5,143 nt of DNA from assembly GCA_002423305.1 (NCBI GenBank), contig DIVI01000052.1, positions 1,755 to 6,897 of the forward strand. Direction: 5' to 3'. A program made the position numbers and the translations under genes. Positions 1 to 5,143 of this stretch are shown here, in pieces. Positions within the stretch are counted from its first letter, which is position 1; each line of letters starts with the position of its first letter. This DNA is from Methylococcus sp. UBA6136 (GTDB lineage Bacteria; Pseudomonadota; Gammaproteobacteria; Methylococcales; Methylococcaceae). The notes beneath the pieces were generated by a model. It had not been told where the DNA came from. It worked only from the letters and a program-made list of their open reading frames with translations, and did no database searches.

Positions 1-669
1 CTAAAGCCAGCCAGTCTCAGTCTGTTTGGCCGTCCAGTAGAAGTAAATGAACCAGCCCATCAGGTGAATGGCGATGATGCCCCAGAGTATCCAGAGATAG
101 GTGGAAGCTCGGGTCTTGTGACGGAAATCGTTTTGGGCGATCAGGGCACCTGGCCATCCCCCCATCAGCTCAAGGATGTGAAAGTAGCTTTCCGGTACGC
201 GCCATTTCCGTGTGGCAGCATTGGCCTTGTCTCGTCCATACAGGATCATTGTCAGCAGACTGAGCATGAAGTAGGAAAAAAACGGGATGGGGTTCTTGGC
301 CATCATCAACAAATAGCTGGACAGCACCAAGGGTGTGATGATCAATAGGTTGGTCAGCCATGAGCGCTGACGCGGATTCAATTCGAACTGTCCAGGGACT
401 GGGGAGGGCTCTGCTTCGATCAGTGCGGGTATCAGAGCATAGGAGACACGTTTTCTACCGGGACCTTCGGCTTCACGAAACTGGACTTCGTCGCCAATAA
501 CCGGCCGGCGAGTCAGCCCTTTTTTGAAATTGCTGATGTGAACGAACAAATCTTCTTCCGCCTGATTGGGTCGAATGAACCCGAAGCCTTTGGAGTCATT
601 CCACATCACGAGTGTGCCTTTTTTTAATGGGGGCACTTTGCGCGATTTTTGTTTTACTGGGGCGGCCAT
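1..669 (-). CDS. Cold-shock domain / DUF1294 fusion membrane protein
   Basis: A nucleic-acid-binding cold-shock domain is fused to a small membrane domain; the physiological role of this family is not established. Numbering from the ATG at 669 (222 aa), the cold-shock fold spans about residues 16-80, with RNP1 (KGFGFI, 27-32) and RNP2 (DLFVHIS, 40-46). A linker and hydrophobic segments near 106-122 and 128-145 follow. The DUF1294 signature is at about 146-190 (RDKANAA, RVPESYFHILELMGGWPGA, FRHKTR), and a last hydrophobic segment lies near 193-211. The frame stays open up to a TTG at 702, but that codon overlaps a good extended -10 box (702-710), so I choose the ATG. No strong Shine-Dalgarno is visible before either start. 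The gene ends in TAG at 1-3. It lies 87 bases after cmoA on the same strand. The CSD-DUF1294 architecture is known in proteobacteria, so the family call is firm and the function open. Confidence 0.9.
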   Translation of the reverse strand: MAAPVKQKSRKVPPLKKGTLVMWNDSKGFGFIRPNQAEEDLFVHISNFKKGLTRRPVIGDEVQFREAEGPGRKRVSYALIPALIEAEPSPVPGQFELNPRQRSWLTNLLIITPLVLSSYLLMMAKNPIPFFSYFMLSLLTMILYGRDKANAATRKWRVPESYFHILELMGGWPGALIAQNDFRHKTRASTYLWILWGIIAIHLMGWFIYFYWTAKQTETGWL

Positions 670-701
670 TCGGGTTCTTTTGGGTAGGTAAAAGGATTTC
701 A

Positions 702-710
702 ATTATCGCA
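702..710 (-). promoter_or_regulatory. Extended -10 promoter for the CSD/DUF1294 gene
   Basis: Read on the minus strand, this is TGCGATAAT, a TGn extended -10 followed by a hexamer matching TATAAT at five of six positions. There is no convincing -35 element at 17 bases, which extended -10 promoters can tolerate. Initiation would be expected near 695, leaving a leader of about 25 bases before the ATG at 669. The TTG candidate at 702 would then not be transcribed. Prediction from motif only. Confidence 0.4.
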
Positions 711-756
711 AACACGGACTGCTGCGGGCCAAAATGAAAGTTCAGCGAGGGTCTGG

Positions 757-1482
757 CTATTTGATGGCTATCATGCCGCAGAAGTTATACCAGCGGAAAA
801 ACACGTCACAGACGCTAAAGCCATTGCGCAGAAGCAGCTCACGGTTTTCATCGTATTGGTAGGGAATCAGCACATTTTCCAGCGATTCCCGTTTCTGAGC
901 GATTTCCATCTCCGAGTAGCCGTTGCGCCGCTTGAATTCATAGTAATGCTTGATGAAGAGACGGTTAAGTGTGGAACTCTGGCCCAGTACTTTTTCCACC
1001 AGAACAAGACAGCCATTGCTTTGTGTCCCGTCAGCTATGGTCCGTATCAGTTGATCGCGATACAGCGGACGCACAAATTGCAGCGTCAGATTCATGACCA
1101 CCACCGAGGCGTTGTGCAATGGAAGGTCTTGCTCTAGATTCTGGCAGATGAGTTCATACGGGTGAGCCATAGGCGCATCCTGAAATTTTTTTCCGGCCAC
1201 TGCCAGCATTTCTGGGGATGAATCGATACCGATGAGTCGCACATCCGTGATGACTGTCTTGTCCAGGTGCAAGAGTGTGGTGCCCGTCGAGCAGCCAAGA
1301 TCGTAGATACAGCTACCCGGGGTGGCGAAATCAGCGGCGATTTCCCCCACCATGCGTTGAACTTCACCATAAAAGGGTACGGAACGATCCAGCATGTCGT
1401 CGAAGACCCGCGCCGTTTCCTTGCCAAAATTGAAATCCTCGACGAGTGCTTTCGGGGTTTTGAAGTTTTCGTCTTTGTTCAT
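757..1482 (-). CDS. cmoA: CmoA, carboxy-S-adenosyl-L-methionine synthase
   Basis: CmoA converts SAM and prephenate to carboxy-SAM. CmoB uses that product to carboxymethylate 5-hydroxyuridine at tRNA wobble position 34, giving cmo5U. The 241-residue protein is close to the E. coli length (247). Visible features are the SAM-binding loop YDLGCSTG (60-67), the acidic residue of GIDSSPEM (85-92), NLTLQF (131-136), and the family block FKRRNGYSEMEIAQKR (183-198). Tyr38 and Arg198 align with E. coli Tyr39 and Arg199, the residues that hold the carboxylate of carboxy-SAM, so it should be a genuine carboxy-SAM synthase and not a plain methyltransferase. The FDDMLDRSVPFYGEVQRM region differs somewhat from the enteric form. 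The ATG at 1482 lies six bases after the stop of the CPBP protease gene, implying co-transcription. cmoB, often the neighbour, is absent from the window. The stop is TAG at 757-759. Confidence 0.93.
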   Translation of the reverse strand: MNKDENFKTPKALVEDFNFGKETARVFDDMLDRSVPFYGEVQRMVGEIAADFATPGSCIYDLGCSTGTTLLHLDKTVITDVRLIGIDSSPEMLAVAGKKFQDAPMAHPYELICQNLEQDLPLHNASVVVMNLTLQFVRPLYRDQLIRTIADGTQSNGCLVLVEKVLGQSSTLNRLFIKHYYEFKRRNGYSEMEIAQKRESLENVLIPYQYDENRELLLRNGFSVCDVFFRWYNFCGMIAIK

Positions 1483-1488
1483 GAGTCT

Positions 1489-2412
1489 TTATTTTTTGAG
1501 GACTGACATGTGATTACGATAAACGGCTACACCCACCCACATCAGAAGGAGAAAAACGCTTAACCAGGCCGCAGACAGGTAGCCGATGATCAGATCATAG
1601 TGGCTGACGAGGTAGATCAGCGATGAATCGAAATTCAGGTAACTCAGGGATTTGGCTGACTTGATGATGAAAACCCAACCGGCATGGATACCGATGCAAA
1701 GACCCAGGCTCATGGGCAGGATGACGCGAAAGCTACCCAGTAACAGTCCGGCGACGAAGAGTCCCAGGAAACTATCCGGCGCCACTTCCAGAAGGTGAGC
1801 AAAGCCGTCCAGGGCAATCCGAAATCCGGTGTCCCAGCCGATAGCTCCGCTCTCCGTTGTCCATTTGGTCCCGATGAAATGCAGAAGAGCGTAATAAAAA
1901 GAGCTCACCACAATGGCCATCGTGGGGTTGGACAGGCGGCGGACGACCGAAAGCAGCGCACCCCGAAAAATGCTTTCTTCGAGCAAGGCGACCCCGAAGC
2001 CGATCGCCAGGGATTTTCCCAGGATAGGCAATAGCTCGTGGGGATTGAATTTCTCCCAGGCCATTATCCGAACGTCCATCAATACCAGGGCGATCATGTG
2101 CAGGGCCAGCATCGCCGATCCGAGTAGAAAACCGATGAGCCATTGTCCGAAAAACTGTCTTTTCAGGCCAAAATCCGACCAGCATAGCCCCAGCCATTTT
2201 GCGAGGGGATACACACTCAGAAGTATCAAAACTTGCCCACCCCGACTGACCAGTGAACGGTAGAAGCCGATGTCGACCGATCCACTGAGACGGAAGAGTG
2301 GATAAGCCAATAAGGCGGAAAGCATTGCGACCAGTATCAGATACAGAAAAGGACTTACGCTCGCTATCAGCGTGGTTTGAAAAGTCTTCAAGGTTTTAGG
2401 GATAGGGTTCAA
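1489..2412 (-). CDS. CPBP-family intramembrane glutamic protease
   Basis: Multi-pass membrane protein of the CPBP (CAAX protease / bacteriocin-processing, Rce1-like) family, 307 aa. All three conserved motifs are present: EESIFR (145-150, the EExxxR motif with the catalytic glutamate pair), FYYALLH (172-178, FxxxxxH type) and the histidine of GIHAGW (241-246). Hydrophobic segments lie near 21-42, 59-76, 90-112, 133-155, 163-180, 214-232, 236-251 and 275-297. The substrate is unknown. Bacterial members include bacteriocin self-immunity and protein-processing proteins, and many have no assigned role. The start is uncertain: the longest frame begins at a TTG (2412) without a clear Shine-Dalgarno. 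TTG at residue 8 is an alternative, while the first ATG (residue 30) would cut into the first membrane segment. It is the promoter-proximal gene of a tight pair with cmoA. Nothing toxin- or bacteriocin-like is nearby. Confidence 0.85.
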   Translation of the reverse strand: MNPIPKTLKTFQTTLIASVSPFLYLILVAMLSALLAYPLFRLSGSVDIGFYRSLVSRGGQVLILLSVYPLAKWLGLCWSDFGLKRQFFGQWLIGFLLGSAMLALHMIALVLMDVRIMAWEKFNPHELLPILGKSLAIGFGVALLEESIFRGALLSVVRRLSNPTMAIVVSSFYYALLHFIGTKWTTESGAIGWDTGFRIALDGFAHLLEVAPDSFLGLFVAGLLLGSFRVILPMSLGLCIGIHAGWVFIIKSAKSLSYLNFDSSLIYLVSHYDLIIGYLSAAWLSVFLLLMWVGVAVYRNHMSVLKK

Positions 2413-2427
2413 TGTGATGCGGAACGC

Positions 2428-2456
2428 CTGATAGGGTCGGGTTCGTCGGCTAGAAT
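2428..2456 (+). promoter_or_regulatory. Candidate sigma-70 promoter for the PPTase gene
   Basis: CTGATA (2428-2433, four of six matches to TTGACA) and TAGAAT (2451-2456, five of six to TATAAT) are separated by 17 bases. A second -10-like hexamer, GATAAT (2460-2465), lies just downstream without a matching -35. Transcription from the first would start near 2463, just before the inverted repeat at 2467-2508. It sits in the short divergent intergenic region, so position and direction fit. The evidence is motif likeness only. Confidence 0.3.
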
Positions 2457-2466
2457 GGGGATAATT

Positions 2467-2508
2467 AAACCATCGTCGGAGCCCACCTGGGCTGATTGTC
2501 GATGGTTT
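2467..2508. repeat. Nested inverted repeat at the PPTase start
   Basis: The outer arms AAACCATCG (2467-2475) and CGATGGTTT (2500-2508) are perfect nine-base complements. Between them lies a second palindrome, GCCCACCTGGGC (2481-2492), so a transcript could form a two-tier hairpin. The right arm contains the ATG candidate at 2502-2504, and the TTG candidate at 2496-2498 falls in the loop side. A GGAG (2478-2481), the only Shine-Dalgarno-like sequence upstream, also falls inside. It may be a hairpin in the PPTase leader or a dyad operator. It resembles a terminator only superficially, because it lies upstream of both divergent genes. Confidence 0.6.
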
Positions 2509-3305
2509 TCCCGCTGATCTTTCTTTGTTTGTCCTTCTTGAAACCTCTATCCAGTCATCACTCGCCGCTTATCGTAACCCCCGAATTGAATCGGTCGTCA
2601 CTGCACCTCTGGTTTCTGGAACTCGACAACGGTCCCCTCCTGCCGATGGAGACCTATTGGGAGTGGTTGAGTCCCGAGGAAAAAGTCAGGGCCCAGCGAT
2701 TCTCCCATGCGGCTTCGCAGCGGGCTTTCATTTTGACTCGCAGCCACTTGCGACGATTGCTGGCCAGTTATCTGGAGATTGAACCGGGAGCGGTCGAACT
2801 GGTGGTCAATGCGCATGGTAAGCCACGTCTGTCGCAGACCGAGGAAAATCACGGTCTGGTCTTCAATGTTTCACATTCCGCAGGCATGGCGGTGTTGGCG
2901 TTTGGCCAAGGCAGGGCGTTGGGTGTCGATGTTGAATATTTGCGTCGCCCTCGTCACCTGGACCGACTGGCGGAATATGGCTTGTCGGAGACAGAATTGA
3001 ACCATTGGCGACGGCTGGATCCTGTGCATCGACCAGAATCATTCATTCGTTACTGGAATGCGAAGGAAGCCTTCGTCAAGGCGGCTGGCAGAGGCATCGG
3101 CGCTGGTCTGAAAGAGGTTGAGGTCAACGATGATTTTCAAGGTTTTCATAACGTGCCACGCGGCTTTGAACCGGCTTGCGACTGGGTTTTGCACACCGGG
3201 GTGCATGAAGATTACCGATACGCGGTGGTTCATGAAAAACCGGAGTGCGCCATCCGCCTGTTCAGGAATGGAAACGAGATTATGTCCCAATGCAGGGCGC
3301 TTTAA
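2502..3305 (+). CDS. Sfp-type 4'-phosphopantetheinyl transferase
   Basis: Transfers 4'-phosphopantetheine from CoA to a conserved serine of acyl, peptidyl or aryl carrier proteins, in the cytosol. Numbering from the ATG at 2502 (267 aa), the Sfp motifs appear in order: GKPRL (106-110), FNVSHSAG (121-128), GVDVEYLRR (141-149) with the Mg-binding Asp143 and Glu145, and YWNAKEAFVKAAGRGIGAG (184-202) with Lys188, Glu189 and Lys193. All expected catalytic residues are present. Two domains and this length fit the Sfp/Gsp class rather than the short AcpS class. The start is doubtful. TTG 2496 and ATG 2502 are both in a hairpin and give a hydrophobic N-terminus (VFPLIFLCLSFL) foreign to this cytosolic family, while clear similarity begins near LHLWFLELD. 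TTG at 2586 would give a more typical 239-240 aa protein. The partner carrier protein is not in the window. The stop is TAA at 3303-3305. Confidence 0.9.
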   Translation: MVFPLIFLCLSFLKPLSSHHSPLIVTPELNRSSLHLWFLELDNGPLLPMETYWEWLSPEEKVRAQRFSHAASQRAFILTRSHLRRLLASYLEIEPGAVELVVNAHGKPRLSQTEENHGLVFNVSHSAGMAVLAFGQGRALGVDVEYLRRPRHLDRLAEYGLSETELNHWRRLDPVHRPESFIRYWNAKEAFVKAAGRGIGAGLKEVEVNDDFQGFHNVPRGFEPACDWVLHTGVHEDYRYAVVHEKPECAIRLFRNGNEIMSQCRAL

Positions 3306-3324
3306 GCTGTAAACCGTGCCTGGT

Positions 3325-3341
3325 GCCCGACGGGGCTTTTT
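3325..3341 (+). terminator. Weak possible intrinsic terminator after the PPTase gene
   Basis: GCCC (3325-3328), the loop GACG and GGGC (3333-3336) are followed by five T residues (3337-3341). It lies 20 bases after the PPTase stop. The stem is only four base pairs, and the T run is explained equally well as Ala-Phe-Tyr codons of the cyclase remnant, so it may be coincidental. Confidence 0.3.
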
Positions 3342-3543
3342 ATACCGCCAGCATTGATATGGCCAGTCGACCTTATTTGTATCGCATCAGATTCTTTCCC
3401 GAGGCAACATTCCGATTCTGGAAAATCTGTCGGGGCTGGGTGAATTCCCTCGGGTAGGCGCTAAGCTGGTGGCTTTGCCCATGAAAATCGACGGGGGGAG
3501 TGGCGCCCCACTGCGGGCCGCTGTGTGGTTACCGGGTCGCTAA
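3335..3543 (+). pseudogene. Truncated, frameshifted cyclase-family (kynurenine formamidase-like) remnant
   Basis: Conceptual translation recovers the C-terminal quarter of a cyclase/arylformamidase-like metal-dependent hydrolase (PF04199 type). From 3335 the frame reads AFYTASID (to about 3357). It then shifts, and from 3358 the next frame reads YGQSTLFVSHQILSRGNIP, ILENLSGLGEFPRVGAKL and VALPMKIDGGSGAPLRAAV, ending WLPGR with TAA at 3541-3543. Joining the two restores the family's TASIDYGQS motif, and the later H-x-I-L, IP-x-LEN and ALPMKI-x-GGSG motifs are all family hallmarks. One missing base near 3357/3358 explains the shift. The family is about 200-300 residues long, so most of the gene, including the N-terminal metal-binding part, is gone. 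The visible part abuts the PPTase gene within 30 bases. I know the motifs from the family; I could not run an alignment. The product is almost certainly non-functional. Confidence 0.8.
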
Positions 3544-3549
3544 TGCCGC

Positions 3550-4947
3550 TTATATGGTCTTCTCTTCCAGTGGAAGCGCCTTACCCCAGTTGAGAAGTCC
3601 CTTGGGATCGAACTGGCGTTTGATGTCATTCATCAGGCGCAAGGAAGCGGCATCCAACTCTCGATTCACGTAATCGCGCTTTTCAATGCCCACACCATGC
3701 TCACCCGAGAGTGTTCCGCGGAGCCGCAGGACGAGAGAGAACATTTCATCCAGGCACTTGTGGGCCCTATCGGATTCGCCCGGATTGCCCGGATCGTAAA
3801 GCAGATTGACATGAATGTTGCCGTTACCCGCATGACCGAAATTGACGATCGGCAATTCGTAACGGAGCGACAACTCATCGATACCGGCAATAAGGGCAGG
3901 TAGCTCGGTGACCGGCACGACGACGTCCTCGTTGATCTTCTTGGGCGCGATTTTTCTCAGTGTCGGCGACAGCGCCTTGCGGGTTTGCCACAGGGCTTCG
4001 ACTTCCTCAGCCGTCTCCGCAGCCCTGAATTCAACCAGGCCATCATTCTCCGCAGCGGCACGGATGCTTTCTATCTGCGGTGCCATGGCTTCGGCGAAGC
4101 CATCCACTTCAATCATCAGCAGTGCACCCGCCTGATCTGGCAAACCCGCCGTGGAATAGCGGCGCACCATGTCGATGGCATTGCCGTCAATGAATTCGAG
4201 CGCACAGGGAACCGCGGGTTGCGCCATGATCCTGGCAATGGCCAGCGCCGCAGAGTTGACTTCCCGGTAGACCGCGCGCAGCGTGCGCTTGGCTTGGGGT
4301 AGTGGCGTCAGTTTCAGTGTGGCTTCTGTGATCAGTGCCAGCGTGCCTTCCGAACCGATCAGCAAACGGGTCAGGTCATAACCCACCACGCCTTTGGTGG
4401 TGTAGACCCCTAAACGTAATTCCTCGCCCGCACCGGTGATGGCCCTTAAACCCAGGGTATTTTCGCGAGGAGTCCCATACTTCACGGCGCGGGGTCCGGC
4501 CGAGTTGTAGGCCAGATTGCCGCCGACGCTGCAAAACGCGGCACTGGTGGGGTCGGGAGGCCAGAAAAATCCATGGTGTTTTACGTAGTCTTGAACCGCC
4601 TGATTGGTAATGCCAGGTTCGACGACGATGAAGCGGTTATCGGACGAGAATTCAAGAACTCGATTCATTCGTTCGAAGGACGCCACCACGCCGTGTTTGA
4701 GGGGAACGGTGGCGCCGGTAGTACCGGTTCCGCGACCTCGGGCTGTTAGCGGGATCTCATGGTCATTGCAGAGGCGAACCAGGGCCAGGGCTTGCTCATG
4801 CGATGTCGGAAAAACCACGGCCTCCGGCAAAACCTGCCGCTTGCTGTTGTCGTAGCCATAGACCCAGCAGTCGGCTGGATCGGTCAGGATTCTTTCGGGA
4901 GCGAAGATTTCGACCAGTCGGGCGATGAAGGTAGAGGGTAGGGGCAT
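3550..4947 (-). CDS. FAD-linked oxidase, GlcD / D-lactate dehydrogenase type
   Basis: Flavoprotein of the VAO/PCMH fold that oxidises a D-2-hydroxyacid (lactate, glycolate or 2-hydroxyglutarate class) and passes electrons to a quinone, cytochrome or other acceptor. The exact substrate cannot be read from sequence. Numbering from the ATG at 4947 (465 aa), the N-terminal FAD-binding domain includes RGRGTGTTGAT (70-80), SVGGNLAYNSAGPRAVKYG (140-158) and IGSEGTLALIT (197-207). The C-terminal FAD-oxidase domain carries GHAGNGNIHVN (371-381), whose two histidines bind metal in characterised relatives, and SGEHGVGIEK (414-423). The ending LNWGKAL replaces the usual LNPGK. There is no cysteine-rich iron-sulfur domain and no signal peptide. 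The frame opens at GTG 4959, but GGTGAG lies seven bases before the ATG at 4947, so I take the ATG. It follows the gmhA-like stop by four bases, implying translational coupling. No glcE/glcF partner is visible. Confidence 0.9.
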   Translation of the reverse strand: MPLPSTFIARLVEIFAPERILTDPADCWVYGYDNSKRQVLPEAVVFPTSHEQALALVRLCNDHEIPLTARGRGTGTTGATVPLKHGVVASFERMNRVLEFSSDNRFIVVEPGITNQAVQDYVKHHGFFWPPDPTSAAFCSVGGNLAYNSAGPRAVKYGTPRENTLGLRAITGAGEELRLGVYTTKGVVGYDLTRLLIGSEGTLALITEATLKLTPLPQAKRTLRAVYREVNSAALAIARIMAQPAVPCALEFIDGNAIDMVRRYSTAGLPDQAGALLMIEVDGFAEAMAPQIESIRAAAENDGLVEFRAAETAEEVEALWQTRKALSPTLRKIAPKKINEDVVVPVTELPALIAGIDELSLRYELPIVNFGHAGNGNIHVNLLYDPGNPGESDRAHKCLDEMFSLVLRLRGTLSGEHGVGIEKRDYVNRELDAASLRLMNDIKRQFDPKGLLNWGKALPLEEKTI

Positions 4948-4963
4948 GATCTTACTCACCGAA
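4948..4963 (-). promoter_or_regulatory. Ribosome binding site deciding the oxidase start
   Basis: On the minus strand GGTGAG, which includes the last codons of the gmhA-like gene, precedes the ATG at 4947 with a seven-base spacer (TAAGATC) that holds the upstream gene's TAA stop. The GTG candidate at 4959 lies inside this element and has no purine-rich sequence before it, so the ATG is preferred and the two genes are probably translationally coupled. Confidence 0.6.
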
Positions 4964-5143
4964 TAACTGGACGTCGATCAGATCACACAGACAGTGGGTG
5001 ATCAGCAAATGGGTTTCCTGGACCCGTGCCGTGATATCGGACGGCACCCGGAGCTCAAGATCACTCTCACGCAGCAAGGGTGCCAATGGACCCCCGTCGC
5101 GGCCGCTTAGAGCGATGATGGTCATGTCCCGATCATGGGCGGC
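4952..5143 (-). CDS. gmhA: GmhA/DiaA-type SIS isomerase, C-terminal part
   Basis: Only the last 63 residues are in the window; the gene continues past the right edge. The translation starts AAHDRDMTIIALSGRDGG, then LRVPSDITARVQETHLLITH, and ends CLCDLIDVQLFGE with TAA at 4952-4954. This is the C-terminus of a sugar isomerase (SIS) domain of the phosphoheptose isomerase type, which converts sedoheptulose 7-phosphate to glycero-manno-heptose 7-phosphate for LPS core. Gln and His eight residues apart (Q42 and H50 of the fragment) match the GmhA metal-site pair. The paralogue DiaA, a DnaA-binding replication factor, has the same tail but, as I recall, asparagine in place of that histidine in E. 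coli. I therefore favour GmhA, though the N-terminal metal ligands are outside the window. It is directly upstream of the FAD oxidase gene in the same transcript. Confidence 0.8.
   Translation of the reverse strand, partial: AAHDRDMTIIALSGRDGGPLAPLLRESDLELRVPSDITARVQETHLLITHCLCDLIDVQLFGE

Noticed and set aside
1772..2263. Long open frames on both strands inside the CPBP protease gene
   Set aside because: Their translations are low-complexity arginine- and proline-rich shadows with no recognisable domain, while the 1489-2412 frame carries all three CPBP motifs.
1489..2412. CPBP protein as an abortive-infection or bacteriocin-immunity defence gene
   Set aside because: Some family members act this way, but there is no toxin, bacteriocin or phage-defence gene nearby, and the partner is the tRNA modification gene cmoA.
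2467..2508. Inverted repeat as an intrinsic terminator
   Set aside because: It is followed by only four T residues on the plus strand and lies upstream of both divergent genes, where a terminator would have no gene to end.
2496..2570. Signal peptide or membrane anchor on the PPTase
   Set aside because: Sfp-type transferases use cytosolic CoA and carrier proteins; the hydrophobic stretch is better explained by a start called too far upstream.
3245..3457. Plus-strand open frame of 70 codons overlapping the PPTase 3' end
   Set aside because: It has no ribosome binding site and begins inside the PPTase gene. Its only meaningful stretch (AFYTASID) is the first half of the frameshifted cyclase remnant; after 3357 it reads in the wrong frame.
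3480..3530. GC-rich palindrome (AGTGG / CCACT around 3498-3511) as a terminator for the oxidase gene
   Set aside because: The stem is five bases with no T run on either strand, and the sequence is accounted for as GGSGAPLR codons of the cyclase remnant.
1..5143. tRNA or rRNA genes, CRISPR arrays, insertion sequences, phage genes
   Set aside because: I scanned for these and saw no repeat-spacer pattern, transposase frame, terminal repeats or tRNA-like cloverleaf; intergenic gaps are all shorter than 250 bases.

Overview
The window looks like an ordinary chromosomal segment of a gammaproteobacterium. Supporting this are CmoA, a GmhA of the kind that ends in a CLCDLID tail and is common in that class, a cold-shock/DUF1294 fusion protein, and moderately GC-rich, densely packed genes with TTG, GTG and ATG start candidates. 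I cannot name the genus.

Layout: positions 1-2412 hold three genes on the minus strand. In transcription order they are a CPBP-family membrane protease (1489-2412), cmoA (757-1482, six bases after it) and a cold-shock-domain/DUF1294 membrane protein (1-669). The last of these probably has its own extended -10 promoter. A divergent intergenic region (2413-2501) carries a weak candidate promoter and a striking nested inverted repeat that covers the start-codon candidates of the plus-strand gene. That gene is an Sfp-type 4'-phosphopantetheinyl transferase (to 3305). Just after it, at about 3335-3543, lies a 5'-truncated and frameshifted remnant of a cyclase/kynurenine-formamidase-family gene, which standard ORF calling would miss. 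Convergent to it on the minus strand is an FAD-linked GlcD/D-lactate-dehydrogenase-type oxidase (3550-4947), translated directly after the 3' end of a GmhA-type SIS isomerase that runs off the right edge (4952-5143).

Functionally this is housekeeping and metabolism. CmoA makes carboxy-SAM for wobble-uridine modification of tRNA. The PPTase activates carrier proteins. GmhA supplies heptose for LPS. The oxidase feeds electrons from a 2-hydroxyacid. I see no CRISPR array, transposon, tRNA or defence island. The most noteworthy points are the hidden cyclase remnant, which marks an old rearrangement junction behind the PPTase gene, and the inverted repeat at the PPTase start. Several gene starts also need revising from the longest ORF.
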